Shown here one piece after another: positions 27,701-35,369 of a stretch of 64,000 nucleotides of DNA. Made by a program: the position numbers and the translations under genes. This stretch comes from an uncultured Bacteroidota bacterium (lineage in GTDB: Bacteria > Bacteroidota > Bacteroidia > Chitinophagales > Chitinophagaceae). The stretch lies in assembly GCA_903905065.1 (NCBI GenBank), contig CAIVEW010000044.1, positions 1 through 64,000 on the forward strand. The letters are read 5' to 3'. The stretch's first letter is position 1, and each line of letters begins with the position of its first letter. The notes under the pieces were generated by a model that saw only the letters and a program-made list of their open reading frames with translations, did not search any database and was not told where the DNA came from.

Positions 27701-28197
27701 TTGTCGGCATATTTCTTCAGACGGTTCAAGTCGTAGTTGCCGGAAATGTTTACAGACAAGATAGGGAATTCGGAAAGGTCTATATCCTTCACCTCAGGCT
27801 GGTAGGGGAGGTTTTTGGGCAGATCTTGTTTCGCCTTGTCCACCCCGTCCTTTACGTCCAGCTTAGCTTTGTCGATCTGTACGTCCGGATTAAACTCAAC
27901 GATAACCACGGAATAGTCCTGGAACGAATTACTGGTCACCTTCTTTACGCCGGTAATATTCTTTACCTGCTTTTCTATGTGTTTGGTCACCAGGTTTTCC
28001 ATGTTCTCCGGCGATGTACCGGGGTACAGCGTCTGCACGATCACCTGCGGAAATTTGATCTCCGGGAATTTCTCCTTCGGCAGGCTGTTATAAGCCATCA
28101 ACCCCATTAGGGTAATGATGATCGTAAGTATATAAACAGCGGTACGGTTGTTTATCGCCCAGCTTGACGGCTTAAACTCTTTGAATGAATCTTTCAT
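24781..28197 (-). CDS. RND efflux pump, inner-membrane permease
   Basis: A 1138-residue resistance-nodulation-division (AcrB/HAE1-type) transporter exporting substrates from the periplasm by proton antiport. It shows the N-terminal helix with NNRTAVYILTIIITLMG, the KFPEIKFP / LYPGTSPENMENLV porter start, two periplasmic porter halves, and the TM4 motif LALGIVVDDAIVVIENTHR with the paired Asp needed for proton relay. FSRTVIIMSEVLFSIIGVFLG and ALAGIVVRNGILLVEF belong to the second half. Slightly longer than AcrB (1049). Start chosen at MKDSFKEFKPSSWAINN. Last gene of a tetR-tolC-adaptor-pump operon. Confidence 0.95.
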   Translation of the reverse strand: MKDSFKEFKPSSWAINNRTAVYILTIIITLMGLMAYNSLPKEKFPEIKFPQVIVQTLYPGTSPENMENLVTKHIEKQVKNITGVKKVTSNSFQDYSVVIVEFNPDVQIDKAKLDVKDGVDKAKQDLPKNLPYQPEVKDIDLSEFPILSVNISGNYDLNRLKKYADKVKDNIEEIKEVKRADMVGGPEREIQINIDLYKMQGAGLTFYDIQNTIASENLSASAGDISMNNQKRVLSIKNEYKNAEQIGNTIIKNQRGSAIYLKDIADVVDDFAEQKSFARLDGKNVITLNVIKAKGKNLIDASDNVTNLIAKMKKDGLPSDLKIVVTGDQSQNTRDTLHDLINTIIIGFILVTLILMFFMGVTNALFVAMSVPLSCAIAFLVLPTIGFTLNMIVLFSFLLALGIVVDDAIVVIENTHRIFDNGKMPIAKAAKIATGEVFLPVLSGTATTLMPFVPLAFWNSIIGKFMFFLPITLIITLVASLLVAYIINPVFAVSFMKPHTDHDNTKPTFNKRDKVLLVIFVAIAGLFYMAQSWAIANFVMFIYVFILLEKFVLSKWIHTFQNKAWPAFQNWYARWLVKALKRPVMVLVVTALLLPVAIIGYIVRHPPFTLFPDADPNFAYVYINLPVGTDQAHTDEVTKEMEGRVNKVLGIDPATGKTNPLVESVISNVTVNAVDPGSGEVGDFPNKGRITVAFVEYAKRHGVSTWDYLSKIRAVVNNVPGAEITVDKESGGPPTQKPISIEITGDNLDSLISTSEQLKRFLDGKQVAGVEKLRSDFQANKPEITIDLDRERMDKEGISTQTIAYNMRSAIFGTEISRFRDANDDYPIYIRLMKDQRKDVDALRNMPIVYRDMGMGGIIREVPVSAFADINYTNTYGGIKRKDEKRIIILSSNLTADYQSKGNDVVAAVQKEIDQFHVPSGVTVRMAGEQEDQKETGGFLGNAMMISMMLIFLILVLQFNSFSRTVIIMSEVLFSIIGVFLGYAIAGNTFSMVMSGIGIVALAGIVVRNGILLVEFMDLMLAQGMQPYEAIIESGRTRMTPVLLTATAAILGLIPLAVGMNVDFGSLLATGNPHIYFGGDNTAFWAPLAWTMIYGLSFATFLTLIVVPVMCLLSFRFKAWIKRITGYKTSEEKAEQPE

Positions 28198-28223
28198 TTG
28201 GAATATGTTTTTGGCGAGGCTCA

Positions 28224-28256
28224 AGGTGTGCCGCATCTTCAAGATGTGGCACACCT
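28224..28256. repeat. 16-bp REP-like palindrome between adaptor and pump genes
   Basis: Left arm AGGTGTGCCGCATCTT, 1-nt centre C, right arm AAGATGTGGCACACCT; one G-T type mismatch in 16 pairs. It occupies the 71-bp gap inside the efflux operon and lacks a T-run on the transcribed strand. Confidence 0.65.
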
Positions 28257-28268
28257 GCCCACGCTATA

Positions 28269-29309
28269 TTATTGAATACTTATCGGCTGCCCATTGTCTA
28301 TCCCTTCGTAGCCTTTGACAATAACCTGGTCGCCTTCGTTAAGACCTGATAATATTTCCACCTGCCCATTCGAGTTGCGGCCAACAGTTACCATTACAGA
28401 CTTTGCCTTGCCGCCACTGGCCACATAGAGCATAGTGCCTTCCTGCGTTTTCTGTATTACAGATACCGGTACTACCAGCGCATGTGGATTTTCATAGTTT
28501 CCTATTTTCATCTCGCACGCCATGTTGGGGTGCAGCTTACTGTTATTGCCCAGGCGCACCAGCACCGTAAAAGCCCGTGACGTGGGGTCTATAGCCTGCG
28601 ATACATATGTAAGTGTAGTCTTGATCGAATCATTCTCATCAGAGAGCACCAGTATCACCGGATCTCCTTGCTTCACTTTGCCAAGGTAGTTTTCACCAAG
28701 GCTGGCTTCAGCTTTCAGCTTATCATAGCTCACTACTTTTATGCCGCTCATGCCTGGCGATGCAATCTCTCCCACCTTTATATTTATTGCATCCACAATT
28801 CCACTGATCGGTGATACGATCCTGTAAAAATCCCGCTGGGTTTTCATCGATTCTATCTGCTTCTGGGTAGCCTCATATTGCGCTTTAGATTGCATTAGTT
28901 GCACTTCTGTGCCAATATTCTGCTTCCACAGCGCCTGCTGCTTCTCGTAAACCGATTTATAGAGGTCTAGCTGCGGCTGCATCGCCTCTATCTGCTGGTT
29001 TACCACTGCGGCATCCAGCGTGGCCAGCACCTGTCCGTTATTCACATGCTGGCCCACCTGCACCAGAATATTACTTACCGTTCCGGGCGCCTTAGGCGTC
29101 GCCAGGATATTCTCATCGCCCACTATCTGCGACTGCACATCTACGTAGCCATGAAAATCTACAGGCTGCACGGTCATTACCGCTACCGGGATGGATTTGA
29201 CAGAATCAGCCTTGGGTGCGGCTTCCGGCGCTTTCTTATCATTTTTTCCACCGCCGCATGATGCCAGTACAATAAGAGGTAAAAACAGTAAATAATTTAA
29301 TCGTTTCAT
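28269..29309 (-). CDS. RND efflux periplasmic adaptor (membrane fusion protein), lipoprotein
   Basis: A 346-residue HlyD/AcrA-type adaptor that links the RND pump to the TolC channel. The signal is MKRLNYLLFLPLIVLASC with a lipobox Cys at about residue 18. The lipoyl half-motifs are APGTVSNILVQVGQHVNNGQVLATLD (N-terminal) and RIVSPISGIVDAINIKVGEIASPG (C-terminal), flanking an alpha-hairpin (about 105-150) with MQPQLDLYKSVYEKQQALWKQN. A beta barrel and the membrane-proximal domain ending GYEGIDNGQPISIQ complete it. Length is typical. A possible own promoter (29360-29367) exists. Confidence 0.93.
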   Translation of the reverse strand: MKRLNYLLFLPLIVLASCGGGKNDKKAPEAAPKADSVKSIPVAVMTVQPVDFHGYVDVQSQIVGDENILATPKAPGTVSNILVQVGQHVNNGQVLATLDAAVVNQQIEAMQPQLDLYKSVYEKQQALWKQNIGTEVQLMQSKAQYEATQKQIESMKTQRDFYRIVSPISGIVDAINIKVGEIASPGMSGIKVVSYDKLKAEASLGENYLGKVKQGDPVILVLSDENDSIKTTLTYVSQAIDPTSRAFTVLVRLGNNSKLHPNMACEMKIGNYENPHALVVPVSVIQKTQEGTMLYVASGGKAKSVMVTVGRNSNGQVEILSGLNEGDQVIVKGYEGIDNGQPISIQ

Positions 29310-29359
29310 TTATTGCGTGTTTTATTATTTTAGTAGAAAGCTGTTATTAATATTGTTTT

Positions 29360-29367
29360 CAAAACTA
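29360..29367 (-). promoter_or_regulatory. Possible internal promoter before the adaptor gene
   Basis: The minus strand reads TAGTTTTG (TAnnTTTG), 50 nt before the adaptor ATG and downstream of the palindrome at 29385-29413. The same octamer is the -7 box of tetR. No -33 match. Confidence 0.3.
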
Positions 29368-29384
29368 TTTTTTACCCTTGTTTA

Positions 29385-29413
29385 GTAGAGACGTTGCATT
29401 GCAACGTCTCTAC
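29385..29413. repeat. GTAGAGACG-type palindromic repeat, copy 1
   Basis: Perfect 14-bp arms (GTAGAGACGTTGCA / TGCAACGTCTCTAC) around one T. Same outer half as the copies at 38285 and 41035, but the inner bases differ in a compensated way (GTTGCA versus GCCATG). Confidence 0.75.
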
Positions 29414-29449
29414 GTATTGCACGCCAGACAACGCCGAAATCCCAATTCC

Positions 29450-30826
29450 TTACTTCAGCAGCCCCAGCGCCTTCTTCAGATCCGCTTCCGCATTGATCAA
29501 ATCCAGCAGGGCATTGAAGTAACCAGTCTGCGCTCTCAGCTGATCTGTTTGTGCCTGTGTAACTTCTACGTTACTACCTACACCAGCTTTGTATTTTCTC
29601 CGGGCCAGGTCCAGCACATCATCCGACAATTCCATATTGCGACGCTGGCTCTGCACCTGAAGAACAGCGTTTCTTAACGTGGTACGTGATGTAGCAGTCT
29701 GGAAATCTATCGTTTGTTTAATATTCTCAATATCGTTTTTCGACTTTTCTATGTTCAGCCTGGCTTCTGTCACCTGGTTGGCACGGAGGAATCCATTAAA
29801 TATCGGCATCGTTAACGATATGCCTAAGGTGGAATTACGGTCGTATTTATTGAAGAGGAATAAGTCTCCGAACTTTGTCGACCCATAGTTAGTGCCATAA
29901 GCCCAAAACGCATTGATTGACGGATAGGCTGCAAGCTGGTACCTCTTCAAATTGAATTCGTTCAGTGTTAAGGTCTGAGTGTAAAGGTTATATTCCGGCA
30001 CACGTTCATAGTGTTCTGTTTCTTCAAGCAGCGACAACGTGTTATCCTTACGGACTTCGACTGATGTATCTGTAAGTACGATCGGGGTATTGATGTTCAT
30101 GCCTATCTGATATTTCAGCATCTGTTCGGCCACAGTGAGCATGTTACCAATACGCATGCTATCGGTAGCCAGATTATTTACTTGTACACTTGTGCGTTCT
30201 ACATCTATCTTCTCAGCAAAACCGTTTTGTTGGGTTACAATCACATCATGTTCGAGGCTTCTTGCATAGATCAGGGAATTCTTAATGATATCATACTGGC
30301 GGTAGGCAATAACAAGGGAATTATACGCTTTATACACGTTATAACGGATATTCTCTTCAGTTACGGCGCCTCTTATTTTAGCAAAATCCAACAGCGCTTT
30401 TCTTGCTTTAATGGCTATGAATACCTGACCGTCAAATAACAACTGGGAGGTGGTAATTGACGCATCAGCAGCGTACGGCACTGTAAAAGAAATGGGAACG
30501 ATGGTGCCCTTTGGTACCGGCGGCGCTTTAGGATCGGATGATGGAAAAGTGCTTGCGTCAATAAATGAGCTTTGAGGAACGTAAAAGTCGTTCACATCCA
30601 TCTTGCCGTTTACATGCGGATAGCTCGCAGACAGCTGTTCTCCTATCTGTGCTTTTTGGATCAGTACATCCAGCTCTGCGTTCTTGATATTATAATTATG
30701 CTTCAGTGCATACTCCATGCAAGCCTGCAGGCTCAGCGGTGTGGCTACTTCCTGCGCCAAAACCCGGTCTGCAATACCTGCAAATAATAAGGCAATAATT
30801 ATGAAATGCGTGTGTAGTCGTCTCAT
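29450..30826 (-). CDS. TolC-family outer-membrane efflux channel
   Basis: A 458-residue outer-membrane factor with signal peptide (about 1-24). Two repeated TolC halves are visible: LQACMEYALKHNYNIKNAELDVLIQKAQ at the start and the heptad-rich RANQVTEARLNIEKSKNDIENIKQTIDF followed by LARRKYKAGVGSNVEVTQAQTDQLRAQTGYFNALLDLINAEADLKKALG at the end. Long coiled coils and length suit the family. It forms the exit duct of the tripartite pump. Its ATG overlaps the tetR stop (ATGA), so tetR and tolC are translationally coupled. Confidence 0.94.
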   Translation of the reverse strand: MRRLHTHFIIIALLFAGIADRVLAQEVATPLSLQACMEYALKHNYNIKNAELDVLIQKAQIGEQLSASYPHVNGKMDVNDFYVPQSSFIDASTFPSSDPKAPPVPKGTIVPISFTVPYAADASITTSQLLFDGQVFIAIKARKALLDFAKIRGAVTEENIRYNVYKAYNSLVIAYRQYDIIKNSLIYARSLEHDVIVTQQNGFAEKIDVERTSVQVNNLATDSMRIGNMLTVAEQMLKYQIGMNINTPIVLTDTSVEVRKDNTLSLLEETEHYERVPEYNLYTQTLTLNEFNLKRYQLAAYPSINAFWAYGTNYGSTKFGDLFLFNKYDRNSTLGISLTMPIFNGFLRANQVTEARLNIEKSKNDIENIKQTIDFQTATSRTTLRNAVLQVQSQRRNMELSDDVLDLARRKYKAGVGSNVEVTQAQTDQLRAQTGYFNALLDLINAEADLKKALGLLK

Positions 30827-31449
30827 GCGGTTGCTGCTTGCTTTAAATATTTTGTTTTGTATTTCTGGTACAGTTTTTCTCCTTTGGGGGTCATGATGCC
30901 ATAAAGAAAATGCTCGCCTATTTCCAGCGCCACACTCATCAGGTCATTCCGGTCACTCACCAGCAGGTTGGGCTGCAGCACCAGTAAAGACGTCTCCAGC
31001 CGGTAACGGGCCAGCAGGTCGGCGTTAAGGTCATCGCGGTAAAGCCCTTCTTTTATGCCCTGTAAAATGTTGTCCCGGAGCATCACCACATCCCGTTCCA
31101 CAAGCATTTCCCGAAACAGATTATATGCTTCAGGAAAAAAGCGCTGCATCTCGAACATGGCCATTGGGTTGATGCGTTTATTCATATTGTCGAAGAAGGC
31201 CAGCATCTTCACCATTGCCTCTATCGCATTCTCCGCATCTTTCAGTACCACGCCGCACGTATCCGTCATCTGGTTTTTGTACCACACCACCGATTCATTC
31301 ACCACCTCCTGCTTGTTGGCAAAGTGCTGGTACAATGTCTTCTTCGAAATACCTGCCCTGCGCGCTATATCGTCCATAGTAATCGTTTTGAAGCCATACT
31401 GGCTAAACAATTCTGCAGATGCACTAAGTATTTTTGTTAATGGTTCCAT
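30823..31449 (-). CDS. TetR/AcrR family transcriptional regulator of the efflux operon
   Basis: A 208-residue repressor. The N-terminal helix-turn-helix (about 8-55) reads FSQYGFKTITMDDIARRAGISKKTLYQHFANK, a textbook TetR motif. The C-terminal all-helical domain (60-208) would bind an inducer and dimerise. First gene of the operon with tolC, adaptor and pump. A near-perfect 28-bp palindrome (31481-31508) lies over its own promoter, which implies autorepression and control of the pump. The inducer is unknown. Confidence 0.92.
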   Translation of the reverse strand: MEPLTKILSASAELFSQYGFKTITMDDIARRAGISKKTLYQHFANKQEVVNESVVWYKNQMTDTCGVVLKDAENAIEAMVKMLAFFDNMNKRINPMAMFEMQRFFPEAYNLFREMLVERDVVMLRDNILQGIKEGLYRDDLNADLLARYRLETSLLVLQPNLLVSDRNDLMSVALEIGEHFLYGIMTPKGEKLYQKYKTKYLKQAATA

Positions 31450-31471
31450 CTTCCTCCCCTTAAATCGACCG

Positions 31472-31479
31472 CAAAACTA
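31472..31479 (-). promoter_or_regulatory. -7 promoter box of the efflux operon
   Basis: The minus strand reads TAGTTTTG (TAnnTTTG), 22 nt before the tetR ATG and directly downstream of the palindromic operator. Confidence 0.55.
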
Positions 31480-31480
31480 T

Positions 31481-31508
31481 GGAAACGTTTTTTATAAAAA
31501 TAGTTTCC
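31481..31508. promoter_or_regulatory. Candidate TetR operator palindrome
   Basis: 28-bp dyad: GGAAAC at the left end, GTTTCC at the right end and TTTTTATAAAAA in the centre; 12 of 14 pairs match. It covers the spacer and -33 region of the tetR promoter. A second inverted repeat (GGTGTATT / AATACACC) lies at about 31508-31553 toward mscL. Confidence 0.7.
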
Positions 31509-31625
31509 GGTGTATTTTATATCTCTATGCCCCTATCTAGGAAACTAATACACCTCACAACGCGCTGGTTTACATTTATCTCTGTATGCTTTTAACTTCT
31601 CAACATATCATCTTACTTTTACCCC

Positions 31626-32072
31626 ATGGCTTTTCTTAAAGATTTTAAATCGTTTGCCCTGAAGGGAAACGTTATGGACCTGGCGGTAGGTGTGATCATC
31701 GGTGCCGCTTTTGGTAAGATCGTAACCGCGGTTGTAAGCGACCTGCTCATGCCCGTCATCGGCTATCTTACCCCATCAGGCACCAAATTCAACGACCTGT
31801 TTATCGTGCTCAAGGCCGGTAAGTCGGCAGCAACCGCATACCCCACGCTGGCTGCCGCTGCAGCAGACAGCGCCACGGTATTCGCGTACGGCGATTTCCT
31901 GCAAACCGTTTTAGACTTCTTTATAGTAGCTTTCTGTATTTTCCTCATTGTGAAGGGTTTTGAGCGCATGCGCCATAAAGAGACCACTGCGGCACCGCCC
32001 CCGCCTCCTACTCCTACCGAGGTGCTGCTTACGGAGATACGGGACGAGCTGAAAAAACGCCCTAATGTGTAA
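31626..32072 (+). CDS. mscL: Large-conductance mechanosensitive channel
   Basis: A 148-residue inner-membrane channel that opens under membrane tension and protects cells from hypo-osmotic shock. The N-terminal amphipathic helix (FLKDFKSFALKGN) leads into TM1 VMDLAVGVIIGAAFGKIVTAVVSDLLMPVIG, the pore-lining conserved segment. A periplasmic loop, TM2 (about 95-118, FLQTVLDFFIVAFCIFLIVKG) and a Pro-rich cytoplasmic end (APPPPPTPTEVLLTEIRDELKKR) complete the family plan. The loop is somewhat longer than in E. coli MscL (136 residues). Confidence 0.96.
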   Translation: MAFLKDFKSFALKGNVMDLAVGVIIGAAFGKIVTAVVSDLLMPVIGYLTPSGTKFNDLFIVLKAGKSAATAYPTLAAAAADSATVFAYGDFLQTVLDFFIVAFCIFLIVKGFERMRHKETTAAPPPPPTPTEVLLTEIRDELKKRPNV

Positions 32073-32103
32073 CATCTACCAATTCAAGTTTTAACCAGCA
32101 ACT

Positions 32104-32865
32104 TTGGCAACAGGCAACATATATGCTCAGCTTCGCGAACTGAAATCGCAGAAAAAAAGCGGTTTCGCAGTTCTTGCCGATCCGGATAAAATCGCTTCGG
32201 CAGATATGCAGTACCTGGCAAGACTTTGCAATGACGCAGGTGTTGACTACCTGTTCGTAGGCGGCAGCTTGCTTGTTACTGCTCAGATGGAACTTTGCAT
32301 CCAGCGCTTTAAGACAGAGAGTGATATACCTGTGATCCTCTTCCCTGGAAGCCCGGCGCAGGTAACTCCCTACGCAGACGCGCTTTTGTACTTATCGCTC
32401 ATTTCAGGCCGCAACCCGGAGCTCCTTATAGGACAGCACGTTACTTCCGCACCCATCGTCAGGGCCAGCGGGCTGGAAGTGATTTCTACAGGCTATATCA
32501 TCATTGATGGGGGCGTACAAACCACGGTTTCGTACATGAGCAATGCAATGCCCATCCCTGCCGATAAACCGGATATTGCGCTGTGTACTGCATGGGCCGG
32601 TGAAATGCAGGGCAAGCATCTCATCTACCTTGACGCTGGCAGCGGAGCGCGCAGGCCGGTATCAGCCGAAATGATAACTACGGTGAGCAGTCACATAGAT
32701 ATCCCGCTGATCGTTGGGGGCGGCATTGTTTCGCCGGAAAAGGTTTACGAAAATTGCAAGGCTGGGGCGAACCTGATCGTGGTAGGCAACGCCATTGAGC
32801 GCGATCCGCTGCTGATAAGAGATATGGCACAGGCTGCAAAAGCGGCAGCAGGCAGTTTGCAGTAG
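32104..32865 (+). CDS. Geranylgeranylglyceryl phosphate synthase-like prenyltransferase
   Basis: A 253-residue TIM-barrel enzyme of the GGGPS/PcrB family, which joins a polyprenyl diphosphate to sn-glycerol-1-phosphate through an ether bond. Signatures are FAVLADPDKIAS near the N-terminus, VDYLFVGGSLL, ILFPGSPAQVTPYADALLYLSLISGRNPELLIG, and the phosphate-binding YLDAGSGARRPVS and LIVGGGIVSPEKV. Archaea use this for membrane lipids; Bacteroidota have homologues of uncertain physiological product. The only possible start is TTG at 32104 because a stop codon lies four codons upstream. It is 31 bp after mscL on the same strand. Confidence 0.9.
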   Translation: MATGNIYAQLRELKSQKKSGFAVLADPDKIASADMQYLARLCNDAGVDYLFVGGSLLVTAQMELCIQRFKTESDIPVILFPGSPAQVTPYADALLYLSLISGRNPELLIGQHVTSAPIVRASGLEVISTGYIIIDGGVQTTVSYMSNAMPIPADKPDIALCTAWAGEMQGKHLIYLDAGSGARRPVSAEMITTVSSHIDIPLIVGGGIVSPEKVYENCKAGANLIVVGNAIERDPLLIRDMAQAAKAAAGSLQ

Positions 32866-32926
32866 GCGGGTTACTGTTTGCAGCCCGTAGTCAACAGTTA
32901 AAGCCTTCCTCCAAAAAAATAATCAA

Positions 32927-32934
32927 TAAATTTG
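32927..32934 (+). promoter_or_regulatory. -7 promoter box
   Basis: TAAATTTG (TAnnTTTG), 18 nt before the ATG of the carboxypeptidase-regulatory-like protein. Confidence 0.45.
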
Positions 32935-32952
32935 GCCCCATAATGTAATCTT

Positions 32953-33849
32953 ATGAAATACTTACTGTTAACGATCACCATGCTGCTGTCGCTAAGCTCC
33001 TTTTGCCAGGAAAGGATATTTGCCGGAAGGGTACTGGACAAAGAAAAAAAGGACGGTATAGCCTATTGCATCGTAAAGGTCAAAGACCGCAACGAGGGGG
33101 TGTACACTGACGAGAATGGCAGGTTCTCCTTTACCGCCAACCCCGATTCGGTAAAAGCGTTTGTGATTTCCTCGCTCGGTTATGCGAAGAAAGAGATTCC
33201 CACTGCCGAGTTTGGAAAAGATTCACTGATAATAATGCTCCAGAAAGAAAGTACCAACCTCAAAGAAGTGGTGGTCACCGCTGAAACCGGCAAGGTGAGG
33301 CGCCGCTACCTGGGTAAAAAGAAACTACGCCACATATCGGACTGCTACCAGAAATATGGCGAGGAAGATGCCGTATTTCTTTATGCAGACAAGATCAATA
33401 AAAACATCCTGAAGGAAATATTTGTCTACATCACTAATGAGGGTGTACCGAATACTAAATTCCGCATTCACGTTTACGAAAAAGAACCGGGAACCAACCT
33501 GCCTGGAAAAGAGCTCACAGATAGCAACTTGATCGTGCACGCCAATACCGGCAATGAATGGGTGAAGGTGAACATAGCCAGCAAAAGGATATCAGTTTCA
33601 GGCGGTGTGTTTATTTCCGTGGAATGGATTGCAGGCCACGGTAATAATGAGCAAGCACTCGCCTCCCGGAAGCATACATCAGTAACCGATCATAACGGAC
33701 AGGTATTGGGGCTGGCCCGCAATTACGGGGTTCCATTTATGTGCCACCGCAGCTCTTTTCATACCGAATGGCAAAGCAATATGGAGTATGGCTTTGACAT
33801 CAGGTACTGTCCTATGATATACGGAACCTATACTTATCACAAACAATGA
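32953..33849 (+). CDS. Exported protein with carboxypeptidase-D regulatory-like domain
   Basis: A 298-residue protein with a signal peptide (1-18, ending SSFCQ). About 20-95 form a CarboxypepD_reg-like Ig domain: FAGRVLDKEKKDGIAYCIVKV, NEGVYTDENGRFSFTANPD and the end LKEVVVTAE, the same beginning as many SusC/TonB plug extensions. The remaining 200 residues are a separate beta-rich domain with LPGKELTDSNLIV and GGVFISVEWIAG, and no TonB barrel. Probably periplasmic or outer-membrane-associated. Function unknown. Confidence 0.7.
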   Translation: MKYLLLTITMLLSLSSFCQERIFAGRVLDKEKKDGIAYCIVKVKDRNEGVYTDENGRFSFTANPDSVKAFVISSLGYAKKEIPTAEFGKDSLIIMLQKESTNLKEVVVTAETGKVRRRYLGKKKLRHISDCYQKYGEEDAVFLYADKINKNILKEIFVYITNEGVPNTKFRIHVYEKEPGTNLPGKELTDSNLIVHANTGNEWVKVNIASKRISVSGGVFISVEWIAGHGNNEQALASRKHTSVTDHNGQVLGLARNYGVPFMCHRSSFHTEWQSNMEYGFDIRYCPMIYGTYTYHKQ

Positions 33850-33896
33850 GCCCGACGAGCAGCTCTAACCTTTTTTGACTCTTTCAGTTAGATAAA

Positions 33897-35306
33897 ATGC
33901 CATTCAATAGAATAACACGCGCCGATGTCTCCTTCTTCAAAACGGTCCTTGAAGAAAAATACGTTTTGGCTGATGAAGAGGCCCTTAACCGCTGCGCGAG
34001 TGATCAAACGGAAGACCTGCACTACCTGCCCGAAATAGTATTGCAACCCGGCAATACGGATGAGGTCAGTAAAATATTAAAGCACTGCAACGATAATAAC
34101 CTACCGGTAACGGCCCGCGGCGCGGGAACCGGGCTTAGCGGCGGGGCCCTGCCGGTATTCGGCGGCATTTGCCTGGATATGAAGCGCTTCAACAAAATTC
34201 TGCATGTAGATAAGCGGAACTTCCAGGTTACTACCGAACCGGGTGTTATAACGCAGGAATTGCAGGAACACCTTAAAGCTGAGGGGCTTTTTTATCCGCC
34301 CGACCCCGCCAGTAAGGGCTCGTGCTTTATTGGTGGCAATGTATCAGAAAACAGCGGAGGCCCACGGGCGGTGAAGTATGGGGTAGTGAAAGATTATGTG
34401 CTGAACCTGGAGATAGTACTTGCCAATGGAGAAGTAATATGGACCGGCGCTAATGTGCTGAAGAACGCTACCGGCTATAACCTTACCCAACTTGTGGTGG
34501 GCAGTGAGGGCACGCTCGGCATCATTACCAAGATCGTACTGCGGCTCATACCAGCTGTTAAGCATGATCTCCTGCTGCTGGTGCCTTTTCGCTCAGCGGT
34601 AGAGGCTTGCGCAGCGGTGAATGCTATTTTCCTGGAAGGTTATACGCCCTCTGCACTGGAGTTTATGGAGCGGGATGCCCTGGAGTGGTCTATGAGGTAT
34701 GTAAATTCAGCAGGCATCAAACTTCCCGCGGATATAGCCGCTCATTTGCTAATAGAAGTGGATGGCAACCATATGGAAGAGCTGTACCGCGATGCCGAAG
34801 CCATCTCTCAGATCGTGCAGCAATACGATATAGACGAAGTGCTGTTTGCGGACAGCTACGAGCAAAAGCAAATGCTCTGGACACTGCGCAGAAAAGTGGG
34901 AGAGGCCGTGAAAAGCAACTCGATATACAAAGAAGAAGATACAGTAGTGCCCCGGGCGGAACTACCTGAACTACTGAAGATCATAAAAGAACTGGGGGCA
35001 GAGTATGGCTTTAAATCGGTTTGTTATGGCCACGCGGGTGATGGCAACCTGCATGTGAACATTGTGAAGGGCGATATGAACGATGAAGACTGGAAAACAA
35101 AACTGCCCCTTGGTATCAGAAAGCTTTTTAAGGAAGTGGTGCGGATGGGTGGCACCCTATCCGGCGAGCATGGGATAGGGCTGGTACAAAAGGAATACAT
35201 GGATATTGCCTTTAATGAGGTACAAATGAACCTGATGAGTCAGATAAAACAGGTATTCGACCCCCAAGGCATTCTTAACCCCGGTAAAATCCTAATGAAT
35301 CTATAA
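33897..35306 (+). CDS. FAD-linked oxidase (GlcD / D-lactate dehydrogenase type)
   Basis: A 469-residue flavoprotein of the VAO/PCMH family with an FAD-linked C-terminal domain, oxidising a 2-hydroxy acid such as glycolate or D-lactate. FAD-binding blocks are PVTARGAGTGLSGGALPVFGG, TTEPGVITQELQEHL, DPASKGSCFIGGNVSENSGGPRAVKYG and TGYNLTQLVVGSEGTLGIITK. The C-terminal part contains YGHAGDGNLHVNI and GTLSGEHGIGLVQKEY with His residues typical of substrate and metal contacts. Length equals GlcD. Genes for GlcE/GlcF subunits are not adjacent, so a single-subunit enzyme is likely. Confidence 0.9.
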   Translation: MPFNRITRADVSFFKTVLEEKYVLADEEALNRCASDQTEDLHYLPEIVLQPGNTDEVSKILKHCNDNNLPVTARGAGTGLSGGALPVFGGICLDMKRFNKILHVDKRNFQVTTEPGVITQELQEHLKAEGLFYPPDPASKGSCFIGGNVSENSGGPRAVKYGVVKDYVLNLEIVLANGEVIWTGANVLKNATGYNLTQLVVGSEGTLGIITKIVLRLIPAVKHDLLLLVPFRSAVEACAAVNAIFLEGYTPSALEFMERDALEWSMRYVNSAGIKLPADIAAHLLIEVDGNHMEELYRDAEAISQIVQQYDIDEVLFADSYEQKQMLWTLRRKVGEAVKSNSIYKEEDTVVPRAELPELLKIIKELGAEYGFKSVCYGHAGDGNLHVNIVKGDMNDEDWKTKLPLGIRKLFKEVVRMGGTLSGEHGIGLVQKEYMDIAFNEVQMNLMSQIKQVFDPQGILNPGKILMNL

Positions 35307-35369
35307 AATAGGCCGAAAACGCGCACGGATATTAAATTATCCTAACTTCGTAAACGAAATTGGTGCTTT

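Noticed and set aside
26299-28110. Several plus-strand frames of 200-250 residues opposite the pump gene
   Set aside because: They mirror the codon pattern of the minus-strand pump and have no recognisable motif.
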